From Sphingobacterium faecium (lineage in GTDB: Bacteria; Bacteroidota; Bacteroidia; Sphingobacteriales; Sphingobacteriaceae): a stretch of DNA of 64,000 nt. The position numbers were made by a program, and so were the translations under genes. The notes under the pieces were generated by a model, which was given only the letters and a program-made list of their open reading frames with translations, made no database searches and was not told the origin of the DNA. Positions 27,436-35,814 of this stretch are shown here, piece by piece (positions within the stretch are counted from its first letter, which is position 1; each line of letters opens with the position of its first letter). The DNA is taken from contig NZ_QBKH01000006.1 in NCBI RefSeq assembly GCF_003054045.1, forward strand, positions 434,001-498,000, given 5' to 3'.

Positions 27436-28614
27436 ATGGAAAGGAATATAGTACATTGTGATCTTGACACCTTTTTTGTGTCCGTCGAGCGGTTGCTCAA
27501 CGTTGGTTTGGTGGGACAACCTGTGCTTATCGGAGGAAGTTCAGACCGTGGTGTGGTGGCATCATGCTCCTATGAAGCACGTCGTTTTGGCGTCCATAGT
27601 GCTATGCCGATGCGGTTGGCATTACGAATGTGCCCAGAAGCGATTGTCGTTAGGGGTGATCATGATCTCTATAGTAAGTATTCTTCCATGGTCACGGAGA
27701 TCATTGAGGAATGTACTCCCATTGTTGAGAAAGCCAGTATCGATGAACATTATCTGGATGTGACGGGGATGGATCGCTTCTTTGGCTGTTGGCAATGGAC
27801 ACAGGAACTGCGTCAGCGTATTATTCGAGAGACGGGGCTACCCATCAGCTTTGGGCTTTCGGTCAATAAAACCGTGAGTAAGATCGCTACTGGGCAGGCA
27901 AAGCCGTCTGGCGAACTCTTTGTAGATACTGGAACTGAAAAGGGATTTTTGGCACCACTTTCTATCCGTAAGATTCCGATGGTAGGCGAGAAGTCCTATA
28001 CCTTACTCCGCAATCTGGGTATTAGTAAAATCGGTACACTACAGCAAATGGAAGTCTTCACGATGCAACGGGTGCTTGGAGAGAATGGGATTAATATCTG
28101 GAGGAAAGCCAACGGTCAAGACGATTCCTTGGTCTTGCCCTTTCGTGAGCAGAAGTCTATGAGTAAAGAAACTACTTTTCAACAGGATACGATTGATATG
28201 GAGGTATTGCGTAGTACACTCATCAGCATGGTCGATACCTTGGCATTTGAACTCCGTAAAGATCAGAAACTGACCAGCTGTATTACTCTTAAGATACGTT
28301 ATAGTAATTTTGATACCCATACCCAACAGGTCAAAGTTGGCTTCACCAACTCCGACCGCTTGATCACCGAAAAAGTGATGGCGCTTTTCAAAAAATTATA
28401 TAGTCGTAGGATGCTCATTCGGTTGATCGGAATCAAATTTTCCAATCTGATCTATGGTTCCTATCAGACTGATTTATTCAACGATAGCAGTGAAGAAGTC
28501 AATCTTTTGCAAGCCATGGACAAGATTCGTTTACGCTACGGGAGTCAGTACCTCATGAAAGGTATATTTGCTCCAGACCCCCCTTCTAAGAAAGGAGGGC
28601 GTCGTGCTCCTTAA
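27436..28614 (+). CDS. dinB: Y-family DNA polymerase IV
   Basis: A 392-residue translesion polymerase. The palm is intact: CDLDTFFVSVE with metal ligand Asp9 and the steric-gate region Phe13-Phe14, and SIDEHYLDVTG with Asp103 and Glu104. The little finger follows (about 235-360). Because all catalytic acids are present this is an active DinB-type enzyme rather than the inactive ImuB. The C-terminus (PSKKGGRRAP) is encoded by the DNA that also carries the ribosome-binding site of the next gene. It is the first gene of a two-gene operon with a DnaE-type polymerase. Confidence 0.95.
   Translation: MERNIVHCDLDTFFVSVERLLNVGLVGQPVLIGGSSDRGVVASCSYEARRFGVHSAMPMRLALRMCPEAIVVRGDHDLYSKYSSMVTEIIEECTPIVEKASIDEHYLDVTGMDRFFGCWQWTQELRQRIIRETGLPISFGLSVNKTVSKIATGQAKPSGELFVDTGTEKGFLAPLSIRKIPMVGEKSYTLLRNLGISKIGTLQQMEVFTMQRVLGENGINIWRKANGQDDSLVLPFREQKSMSKETTFQQDTIDMEVLRSTLISMVDTLAFELRKDQKLTSCITLKIRYSNFDTHTQQVKVGFTNSDRLITEKVMALFKKLYSRRMLIRLIGIKFSNLIYGSYQTDLFNDSSEEVNLLQAMDKIRLRYGSQYLMKGIFAPDPPSKKGGRRAP
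28587..28603 (+). promoter_or_regulatory. Strong Shine-Dalgarno deciding the dnaE start
   Basis: AAGGAGG at about 28592-28598, 5 bases from the GTG, is a full anti-16S match. This is rare in Bacteroidetes, where most genes here have none. It selects GTG over the in-frame TTG at 28568 and ensures translation of dnaE from within the dinB end. Confidence 0.7.
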
Positions 28615-31540
28615 TTTGCATAGTTATTATAGCCTGCGTCATGGAACGCTCAGTTTGGATCAACTACTGAAGGGGATGATGGTCAACGGTTATGATACCG
28701 CGGTGCTTACTGATATCAACAACAGTACCGGATCTTTAGATTTTATCCGAAAAGGTCAGGAGGCTGGTATCAACATATTAGCAGGTATGGAATTTCGTCA
28801 GGACGACATCTGCTGTTTTATTGCGATTGCACAGAATGAGCGTGGTTTCAGTGAGATCAATGCTTACCGTACGCAGCTCAATTTGGAAAGAGCAAAAGTT
28901 CCTGCACAAGCTCCCGAATTCAAAGAAGTTTTTGTTGTTTATCCTTTGCAGCAGATGGGCAACTTTGCGCTGAAAGATTATGAATATATCGGTGTTCGTC
29001 CGTCAGAGCGAAGTAAAGCTATATTAATGAACAAACAACAGCTATCCAAAGCCGTTATACTGGCACCCGTTACTTTTGAACAAGCAGATCATATCTTTCA
29101 TAGACAGCTCAGAGCCATTGACCACAACCTGTTGATCTCACAGCTCGCAGATGAACAAGTAGCACCTATTGATGAAGTATTCGTTTCGAAAGCCATGTTG
29201 ATCAAGCACTATGCAGAACTACCACAAATCCTGCACAATACCCATCGTCTACTAGCGCAATGTCGCTTTTATATGGATTTTGAAAGTGTCAAGAACAAAG
29301 CCACCTTTACCGGAAACCGTTATGAAGATAAGCAGCGACTGCTTAAATATACAGAAGAAGGGTTTTTGCGTCGCTATGCCAAACAAGATCGTGTAGCACG
29401 GGAACGTATCGAGCGTGAATTGGAGATTATTGAAAATCTTAATTTTTCAAGTTATTTTCTGATTACCGATGATATCTGCCGTTATGCCCGACATTGCGAC
29501 TACCATTACGTCGGTCGAGGTTCTGGTGCCAACTCCGCAGTAGCCTATTGTTTAGGTATCACTGATGTAGATCCCATTACGTTAAATCTACCCTTTGAAC
29601 GATTTCTTAATCCCAAACGCAAAAGTTCTCCCGATTTTGATGTTGATTTCAGCTGGAAAGATCGTGACGATATGTACGACTATATCTTCAATAGTTACCA
29701 GCATGGCTATACCGCCATGATGGGAGCGATGAGTACCTTCCATTCAAGGAGTATACTGCGCGAACTTGGTAAGGTATATGGTTTGCCTAAATCTGAGATT
29801 GACCGCTTGGTCCATGAACCTGAGCATATGCTGAATAAAAATGAGGTAACCAATACCATCCTGAGTGTATACAATCGCATGGCCGATTTTCCAAATCAGC
29901 GAACCATCCACGCCTCTGGAGTACTGATTTCCGAACAGCCACTGGTCACTTATTGCGCATTGGACTATCCGCCCAAAGGTTTACCGACGATGCAATTTGA
30001 TATGTATGTGGCCGAAGATATCGGTTTTGAAAAGTTTGATATCCTATCCCAATGTGGCATTGGGCACATCAAAGATTGCCGGGAGATTGTGCAGGCCAAT
30101 CAGGGTATCACGATCGATACGCGCGATCCAAAGCGTTTTTTCGAAGACCCAAAGATTGCCCAGCAGCTGCGTTCTGCCAATACTATCGGTTGCTTTTATA
30201 TCGAGAGCCCAGCTATGAGGCAGCTTCTGACCAAATTGCATTGTGACGATTACCCTACTCTGGTAGCAGCATCTTCTATCATTCGTCCAGGAGTATCCAG
30301 CAGTGGTATGATGGCTACATTTATCCAGCGACATCATGATCCTAGTCAGGTCGTTTACCCACATCCGGTATTTAAAGAACAGCTGGAAGAGACCTATGGC
30401 GTCATGGTTTACCAAGAAGATGTGATGAAAATTGCAAACGCCTATGGCGGATTGGATATGGCTGATGCCGATGTATTGCGTAGGATGATGTCTGGAAAAT
30501 ACCGCAGTAAAGACCACCTTATCGAAATCGAAAGCAAGTATTTTGACAACTGTCGAGCTAAAGGGTATGATGAAAAGGTAAGTAGGGAGATCTGGCGACA
30601 GATGGAAAGCTTTGCCGGTTACTCCTTTAATAAAGCTCATTCCGCATCTTTTGCGGTCGAAAGTTACCAGAGCTTGTACCTCAAGACCTACTTTCCTTTG
30701 GAATTTATGGTCAGCGTACTCAATAATTATGGAGGTTTTTATAACCGAAAGGTCTATGTCAACGAAGCTCGTGTTGCGGGAGCGACTATTTGCCTTCCTT
30801 GTATCAACTGCTCGGAATACCAGGCTAGTATCTACGGTCGTGATATCTATCTCGGTTTTGATTGTATGCAGCATTTTGAATCCAAGCAGACCGAACGACT
30901 GGTGGAGGAACGCAGAAGAAATGGGCTTTATCAAAGCTTAGAGCAATTTATAAAGCGTACTGGAATGGGATTGGAGCAACTTATTATTTTGATTCGTATA
31001 GGAGCATTCCGCAGTTTTGGAAACAGTAAAAAGGAACTACTTTGGGAAGCACATCTGTTGCTTAGTAAACATGCTAAAACAAGTCCCACAGTGGAGCTAT
31101 TTGAAATAGAAAGTCGCAAACCCATCTTGCCACCTTTGGAAAGCGATATCATTGAAGACTATTATGATGAGATGGAGCTGATCGGTTTCTGCGTTAGCGG
31201 TACATTTTTTGATTTGGCCAGAAGCGATTTTCGTGGCGATGTGCAGGCGCGTGAATTGCTAAGCTATGTCGGCCAAACTATACGTATGGTAGGTGATTTT
31301 GTAGCCGAGAAGTATGTAAAGACCAAACGTGGAGAGCTGATGAAATTTGGAACCTTCTTCGATATCGAAGGCAAGTTTTTTGATACCGTACATTTTCCAC
31401 CTTCACTGATGCAGTATCCTTTGATGGAAGCAGGTATATATCTTATTGAAGGTAAAGTCGTGCAGGAATTTGGCTGTCCTTCTCTGGAGGTCATACGCTG
31501 TGCTAAGATGCCTCTTAGGCCTGATCCAAGAAGTATATAA
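28604..31540 (+). CDS. dnaE2: DnaE-type DNA polymerase III alpha subunit, error-prone class
   Basis: The start is set at GTG 28604 because a perfect AAGGAGG lies 5 bases upstream; this overlaps dinB by 11 bases. The product is 978 residues, shorter than the replicative DnaE of about 1160. Its PHP domain starts NLHSYYSLRHGTLSLDQLL and has lost parts of the usual metal motif. The catalytic acids are in SSPDFDVDFSW (Asp344 and Asp346). FNKAHSASFAVESYQSLYLK is the conserved finger region, and an OB-like part lies near the end. The pairing with a Y-family polymerase is typical of mutagenic repair cassettes. Confidence 0.93.
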   Translation: MLLNLHSYYSLRHGTLSLDQLLKGMMVNGYDTAVLTDINNSTGSLDFIRKGQEAGINILAGMEFRQDDICCFIAIAQNERGFSEINAYRTQLNLERAKVPAQAPEFKEVFVVYPLQQMGNFALKDYEYIGVRPSERSKAILMNKQQLSKAVILAPVTFEQADHIFHRQLRAIDHNLLISQLADEQVAPIDEVFVSKAMLIKHYAELPQILHNTHRLLAQCRFYMDFESVKNKATFTGNRYEDKQRLLKYTEEGFLRRYAKQDRVARERIERELEIIENLNFSSYFLITDDICRYARHCDYHYVGRGSGANSAVAYCLGITDVDPITLNLPFERFLNPKRKSSPDFDVDFSWKDRDDMYDYIFNSYQHGYTAMMGAMSTFHSRSILRELGKVYGLPKSEIDRLVHEPEHMLNKNEVTNTILSVYNRMADFPNQRTIHASGVLISEQPLVTYCALDYPPKGLPTMQFDMYVAEDIGFEKFDILSQCGIGHIKDCREIVQANQGITIDTRDPKRFFEDPKIAQQLRSANTIGCFYIESPAMRQLLTKLHCDDYPTLVAASSIIRPGVSSSGMMATFIQRHHDPSQVVYPHPVFKEQLEETYGVMVYQEDVMKIANAYGGLDMADADVLRRMMSGKYRSKDHLIEIESKYFDNCRAKGYDEKVSREIWRQMESFAGYSFNKAHSASFAVESYQSLYLKTYFPLEFMVSVLNNYGGFYNRKVYVNEARVAGATICLPCINCSEYQASIYGRDIYLGFDCMQHFESKQTERLVEERRRNGLYQSLEQFIKRTGMGLEQLIILIRIGAFRSFGNSKKELLWEAHLLLSKHAKTSPTVELFEIESRKPILPPLESDIIEDYYDEMELIGFCVSGTFFDLARSDFRGDVQARELLSYVGQTIRMVGDFVAEKYVKTKRGELMKFGTFFDIEGKFFDTVHFPPSLMQYPLMEAGIYLIEGKVVQEFGCPSLEVIRCAKMPLRPDPRSI

Positions 31541-31570
31541 TGACAAAGGAGTGCTCATGAAAGATGACCA

Positions 31571-32044
31571 CTACCAATCCAATTCTTTCCAACGATCCGT
31601 TTCTGCAAATTCTTTTATCGTATGATTTCGTGTAATGAGAAATTTCTTTAAGTAATCCGTTAATACGAATCGGTTAAATAATCGCCCACATATTCCCAAA
31701 GGAGATTGAAAATCAAAGATATCTTTCATGATTACTTGATCACCAACCTGTTCAAATATATGTTCGTGATAAAGCGATTTGAATATACCTTTTACTTGCT
31801 CATCAACAAAATAATAGGGTCTTTCAAATGTACATATTCTAGAGGTCAATTTTTGTTTGATCCCAAAATGAGTAGCCTGCCAAGTTACATATTCATTGAG
31901 CCCAATAAGTCCTTCAGTTTTACCATCAATAGCTTTTTCATGGGTATTCAAAGCTGAAATCTTATGAAGATCAATGCTTCTGGCAAGATCAAAACAAAGC
32001 TCTATGGGAGCATTTATCTCAGTTGTAATTTCAATTTTTGGCAT
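31571..32044 (-). CDS. SRPBCC-superfamily protein
   Basis: A 157-residue START-like protein. It begins with the family strand KIEITTEINAPIELCFDLAR and continues through GLNEYVTWQATHFGIKQKLT, YFVDEQVKGIFKSLYHEHIF and a C-terminal helix (FVLTDYLKKFLITRNHTIKE). Proteins of this group are often labelled cell-division inhibitors or ligand-binding SRPBCC proteins, with little evidence. It presumably binds a hydrophobic ligand in the cytoplasm. It is a single gene; repeat copy B ends 62 bases upstream of its start. Confidence 0.85.
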   Translation of the reverse strand: MPKIEITTEINAPIELCFDLARSIDLHKISALNTHEKAIDGKTEGLIGLNEYVTWQATHFGIKQKLTSRICTFERPYYFVDEQVKGIFKSLYHEHIFEQVGDQVIMKDIFDFQSPLGICGRLFNRFVLTDYLKKFLITRNHTIKEFAETDRWKELDW

Positions 32045-32105
32045 CGATTTTTATATATACATGCAGTGCTTTATTGTGTTATTTCAAATGTATTGATTTT
32101 TTTAA

Positions 32106-32309
32106 AAATCAAAAGGGTCTAATTCTCATTAGACCCTTTATCTTGGCGTTTCACTGCACAGTGATTTTTTATGTTTCTTATTGTTTTCTATCCATCGTTT
32201 TTTTAAAATATTTGCATTTTGTACTGTACCAATTCATATATGTTGGGTGCTTTCCAAAAAGCATGGTTATTATCTTTTATTCTATAAGAACACTTGTCGT
32301 TAAAAAAAA
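32106..32309 (-). repeat. Dispersed structured element, copy B
   Basis: This is the shortest of three related elements. On the minus strand it has the hairpin TGCTTT/AAAGCA with loop TTGG (32263-32248) and the shared blocks GGTACAGTA, AACAATAAGAAACATAA and CACTGTGCAGTG. It ends in a perfect 12-bp hairpin AAAGGGTCTAAT/ATTAGACCCTTT with loop GAGA (32139-32112), followed by TTTTGATTTTT. It lies 62 bases upstream of the SRPBCC gene on the same strand, so a leader role is possible here but not for copy C. Confidence 0.75.
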
Positions 32310-32358
32310 TCAAAAATGAGACTATATTTTTTTAAATTACGTGCAAATATCATAAATT

Positions 32359-32889
32359 TTGGAACCATCAATTTTACAAATCCATAAATTGTCGACAGAG
32401 CGATTGACACTCATTCCATATACAATACCTATATGTACGCATATATTAAATCAAGAGCTTGATTTTTTAAAGAAGATGGATCTGAGAAAGGGTAGAGGTT
32501 GGCCTGATGACGATGTGCTGGAAACTTTACCAAAAATAATCAATAACCTTTCCGAAATTGGAGCACCCACAGGCTTTGAATCGTGGATGATTATTAAAAA
32601 TGAAACGTCGGAAATAATAGGAGATATTGGTTTTAAGGGATTTAATCAAAAAGAACAGCTTATAGATATCGGATACGGGATCATACTTGGAGAACGAAGG
32701 CAAGGATATGCCGAGGAAGCAGCAAAAGCTCTTATAGGATGGGCCTTCAAACAAGGTATAGTAAAAGAAATTACGGCAAAATGTCTTACTGACAATGTAA
32801 GTTCAATCCATCTTCTACAAAAGTTAAATTTTAAAAAAGTCAAAAGAGACGACATTTTTTTATATTGGTCGCTTCCATATGGAAATTAA
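32359..32889 (+). CDS. GNAT-family N-acetyltransferase (RimJ/RimL type)
   Basis: A protein of at most 176 residues with the GNAT fold: the early motif TERLTLIPYT, the acetyl-CoA loop GERRQGYAEEAAKALIGWAF and the end LLQKLNFKKVKRDD. The start is uncertain: an in-frame TAA lies at 32353-32355 and there is no ATG before the conserved part, so TTG at 32359 or 32389 must be used. It may transfer acetyl groups to a protein or small molecule amine. It is followed by a large inverted repeat. Confidence 0.85.
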   Translation: MEPSILQIHKLSTERLTLIPYTIPICTHILNQELDFLKKMDLRKGRGWPDDDVLETLPKIINNLSEIGAPTGFESWMIIKNETSEIIGDIGFKGFNQKEQLIDIGYGIILGERRQGYAEEAAKALIGWAFKQGIVKEITAKCLTDNVSSIHLLQKLNFKKVKRDDIFLYWSLPYGN

Positions 32890-32900
32890 ATAGATAATAT

Positions 32901-32952
32901 CTGTCAGATCTTTAATACTCCTAAATTAAAAGGAGTATTAAAGATCTGACAG
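32901..32952. repeat. 22-bp perfect inverted repeat
   Basis: 32901-32922 pairs perfectly with 32931-32952 around an 8-base loop AAATTAAA. It begins 11 bases after the GNAT stop and lies 36 bases from the convergent CsgG/TolB-like gene. There is no T-run on either side, so it is not a standard terminator, though it may still stop or stabilise both transcripts. Confidence 0.7.
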
Positions 32953-32988
32953 ACTTACAATAATCAATCCTCAACTGCTGATGTTTAA

Positions 32989-33819
32989 TTATTTTAAAGG
33001 AATCCGTTTAGCTAATGTTTTTAATGCTCCCTTATAAGAATCAACACCTCCCATAAAAGGTTTTCTTGTATCCGAAAATAACTGTTTTCCCTGCGCATCA
33101 TAAATCGTCATTAACACTTTCGTATCATAATTTATACTCGTATATGAATTATTGGACTGGGTAACTGTTCCTTTGGTTTTATCGTCCTTTTTCTTGTCAT
33201 TATAAGTTGCAACTCCCGATCCATAACTATAAGTTCCTTTATTTTCAATATCGTATACACCTAATAAGATATAATCTACCCCCAGCATTTTGGCAAGCTC
33301 TTCCGGGGTATGATTGGCGATATCTGCCAGATTAATATTTGATTTAGCAAGTGTAGCATTTGTTGTTCTTGGATCTTGCACTTGAATAGAAAGTGAGCGT
33401 GATCTCAGAGCATCAACACAGGATTGCTGTATTTCTCGTCTCATAATATCTGTTGTAAGAGTTTGATCATTACTCGCAATTTCAAATGGGATTACGGCTA
33501 ATCTAGTACCTCCTTGGATACTGCTGCTTTGGCTTATCACAGCATTTACAGAATTTGTCGTCGTATTTGTTGACTTAAAAGATTCTTCTCTACCGTTTCC
33601 AAAAACAATTTTATCAATTAAATTTTTTTTAAGCTCATATTGAAGTTCTTCGCCAGTATAGGAAAATTTAATAAGGTCATCTCCTATAGTGATTACTTTT
33701 CCCTTTTTTTGTCCACCATCCAAAAGGTAAATGGTATCTTCCTTTTGCTGAGCGAATATACTAGATATGCTGATCAGTACGAAGAACAAGTAAGCCGAAA
33801 GTTTTAAGTAGGTTTTCAT
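32989..33819 (-). CDS. Secreted CsgG/TolB-N-like protein
   Basis: A 276-residue protein with a signal peptide (MKTYLKLSAYLFFVLISISS, cut near FAQ). An early part (DTIYLLDGGQKKGKVITIGD) looks like a short beta domain. The centre (RLAVIPFEIASNDQTLTTDI, then ADIANHTPEELAKMLGVDYI) resembles the CsgG/TolB-N fold that starts with a predicted alpha/beta domain and is seen in envelope and stress proteins. The end carries a Ser/Lys-rich loop and KALAK-like tail. Its role is unknown. It lies between a 22-bp inverted repeat (3') and a 42-bp palindrome (5'). Confidence 0.68.
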   Translation of the reverse strand: MKTYLKLSAYLFFVLISISSIFAQQKEDTIYLLDGGQKKGKVITIGDDLIKFSYTGEELQYELKKNLIDKIVFGNGREESFKSTNTTTNSVNAVISQSSSIQGGTRLAVIPFEIASNDQTLTTDIMRREIQQSCVDALRSRSLSIQVQDPRTTNATLAKSNINLADIANHTPEELAKMLGVDYILLGVYDIENKGTYSYGSGVATYNDKKKDDKTKGTVTQSNNSYTSINYDTKVLMTIYDAQGKQLFSDTRKPFMGGVDSYKGALKTLAKRIPLK

Positions 33820-34431
33820 AAATTAATAGTTAGATTATAGATTTTTTATACATGTTTTTTTATGTCATATATTGGACCGCTTTACATAAGATGATATAGC
33901 TTATTTTATAGTATACTATAAAATAAGCTATATCAAAATGTTGTAAGTTATTTAACACTAGGTATTTGTATAAACAAATATACATCTATAATAGTTTTTC
34001 ATTCAAAAAATAATTTTGAATTATAGGTGTTGTTTAGATTTGCTTCAAGTGCTGAGCTGTAGAAATATGATCTCTCACTGTTAACAGGCTTATTAAGTTT
34101 ACCATACACCATGATCCTTATTATTTTCCTTAAATCATTAAAGTATAGTTTAAACGAATGCTTGTAGCTTACTGTTGTTGTATTTAGTTTCGTTGCTCAT
34201 GATCTCATTTATCTTAAGATGATAATTCGTAATCATGAAAAAAGAAAAACTATTTCAGGAAAGTATGTTGCAGTTGTGTAACTGCTAATTTAAATGTTAT
34301 TTTCGATCTTTATCATCCAGGATCTGAAAGGATTTCAATAATGCGAGTACAAAAACTTTTAGTTTGCATATTTGTTTTACATAGATCAGATATTATTTAT
34401 ATTTTTAATCTCACAATCTGTTATAGAGAGC
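33820..34431. other. Long intergenic region with 42-bp palindrome
   Basis: About 610 bases between divergent genes. Apart from the palindrome at 33893-33934 I see only AT-rich sequence and no ORF of protein character. It must hold the promoters for the CsgG/TolB-like gene and the zinc-ribbon/SPFH operon. Confidence 0.5.
33893..33934. repeat. 42-bp perfect palindrome
   Basis: The left half starts GATATAGCTTATTTTATAGT and the right half is its exact reverse complement around AT. The whole 42 bases are self-complementary. It lies 73 bases upstream of the CsgG/TolB-like start. It could extrude a cruciform, form an RNA hairpin or bind a dimeric regulator. No T-run follows. Confidence 0.75.
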
Positions 34432-35811
34432 ATGGCAAAACAAATTAAGGCGTTAAAGTGTCCACATTGTGGCAGTATTAAGAAGCAAAATATTAAAGAA
34501 GACCATTATATCTGTAACAATTGCGGCACCGAGTATTTCCTTGATAATGATGATATCAATGTCAATGTAAAACATGATTATGGAAAATCAAGTGGTCTTG
34601 ATCCTAAAGCAAAAAAATATGTCCTATTAGCCATAGCAGGAGTTTTGTTTTTTATCGTTTTTTCCAACCTCATCAGAACCTGTGGCAACGATAGTGGCAG
34701 ATCTTTCAAATCCGATGATTCCGATGATTCACCAAAGAAAAAAGAATATGTAGATCGGGTTAAAGAGTTTTTAGCTTTTACGGCATACAATACCAAAAAT
34801 CCGATGTTGCTCTTTATTATCACCCGTAGCAAGGATGGGTTCAGCAGAGAAGGAGCCGAATATTTTGCCCGTTTTTATGATCCTATAAAGGAAAAAACAG
34901 TCAATGATATTCCGCTTGCAGGTTGGAAAGATGATTATTATATCCGTAGTCGGGTTTTCAGCGATGGTAATTACTACATCTGTGCTGATAAGAGTAATAA
35001 AGTATATAAAATTGATCCGGCAAAAAATGAAGTAGTAGATATGACTAATACATTTTTTACCGATGTACCAGAGCTTTCTTCCGGTATCGCTACGCTAAAA
35101 TTTACACAAGATCGAGAAGGTGACGGTTTTAATATCATGACCAATGATGGAAAGGAATATTATTATTATCCATTGGCCAGAAAGATCTATAAAAATCATT
35201 CTGAAAGACGTGAAGCGGGGACAGGTCTCTCCAGTTTATTATCAGGAGCGATTACTTCTGTATATTATACATTTTCCGAAAAAAGTACGGATTACCCAGA
35301 AGAAAAAATCCAGTTGATTAAATATTGGTACAAAAATAATCCGGGCTATCCGATTATGCTTCCTTATAGTCATCAAGTGAGCTGGCAGAAGGTGTATCAA
35401 TATCCAAAGAAATCGGGTATCTACTACGGTTCGTTTCCATTTACGAAAAAATTGATGAAAGAACCGCGGATTACAAAATTTGTTGATCTCACACCCGATC
35501 GTCTCTATTTCAAAGCCAATATCGCTTACCAAGATAGCACAAATCTGTATATAACGGGACTGCCAGATGCTAATCCAGAGGGCAAAACCTTTATCCAAAA
35601 GATAGATACAGAAACAGGGAAAATCATTTGGACTTATATGCCAAAGAGTGATAATTATTCTATTGAAGGTGATATGTATGGCTATAACGGCGGGTTAGTT
35701 TTTAGCTACTATGATAGAGCAACCAATGGCAGTACCAATCGCATTATCATGATAGCAAATGATGGTAAAGTAGTAAAAGATATCGAAAGAGACGAAATAT
35801 TTAAAAGATAA
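34432..35811 (+). CDS. Zinc-ribbon membrane protein (YdjG-like)
   Basis: The ATG at 34432 starts MAKQIKALKCPHCGS, giving about 459 residues. A zinc ribbon (CPHCG and CNNCG, about residues 10-33) is followed by one transmembrane helix (YVLLAIAGVLFFIVFSNLI, about 60-80). A large extracytoplasmic domain follows that reads like a propeller, with repeated YY and DG turns and ending KIIWTYMPKSDNYSIEGDMY. The order zinc ribbon then membrane helix and the downstream SPFH gene resemble Bacillus YdjG. The next gene starts 3 bases after this stop. Confidence 0.7.
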   Translation: MAKQIKALKCPHCGSIKKQNIKEDHYICNNCGTEYFLDNDDINVNVKHDYGKSSGLDPKAKKYVLLAIAGVLFFIVFSNLIRTCGNDSGRSFKSDDSDDSPKKKEYVDRVKEFLAFTAYNTKNPMLLFIITRSKDGFSREGAEYFARFYDPIKEKTVNDIPLAGWKDDYYIRSRVFSDGNYYICADKSNKVYKIDPAKNEVVDMTNTFFTDVPELSSGIATLKFTQDREGDGFNIMTNDGKEYYYYPLARKIYKNHSERREAGTGLSSLLSGAITSVYYTFSEKSTDYPEEKIQLIKYWYKNNPGYPIMLPYSHQVSWQKVYQYPKKSGIYYGSFPFTKKLMKEPRITKFVDLTPDRLYFKANIAYQDSTNLYITGLPDANPEGKTFIQKIDTETGKIIWTYMPKSDNYSIEGDMYGYNGGLVFSYYDRATNGSTNRIIMIANDGKVVKDIERDEIFKR

Positions 35812-35814
35812 AAC

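Noticed and set aside
27436..28614. ImuB (inactive Y-family accessory factor)
   Set aside because: The catalytic residues Asp9, Asp103 and Glu104 are all present, so an active DinB is the better call.
30044..30934. 296-codon open frame on the minus strand
   Set aside because: It lies wholly inside the well-supported dnaE gene on the opposite strand, has no recognisable domain and follows from dnaE codon use.
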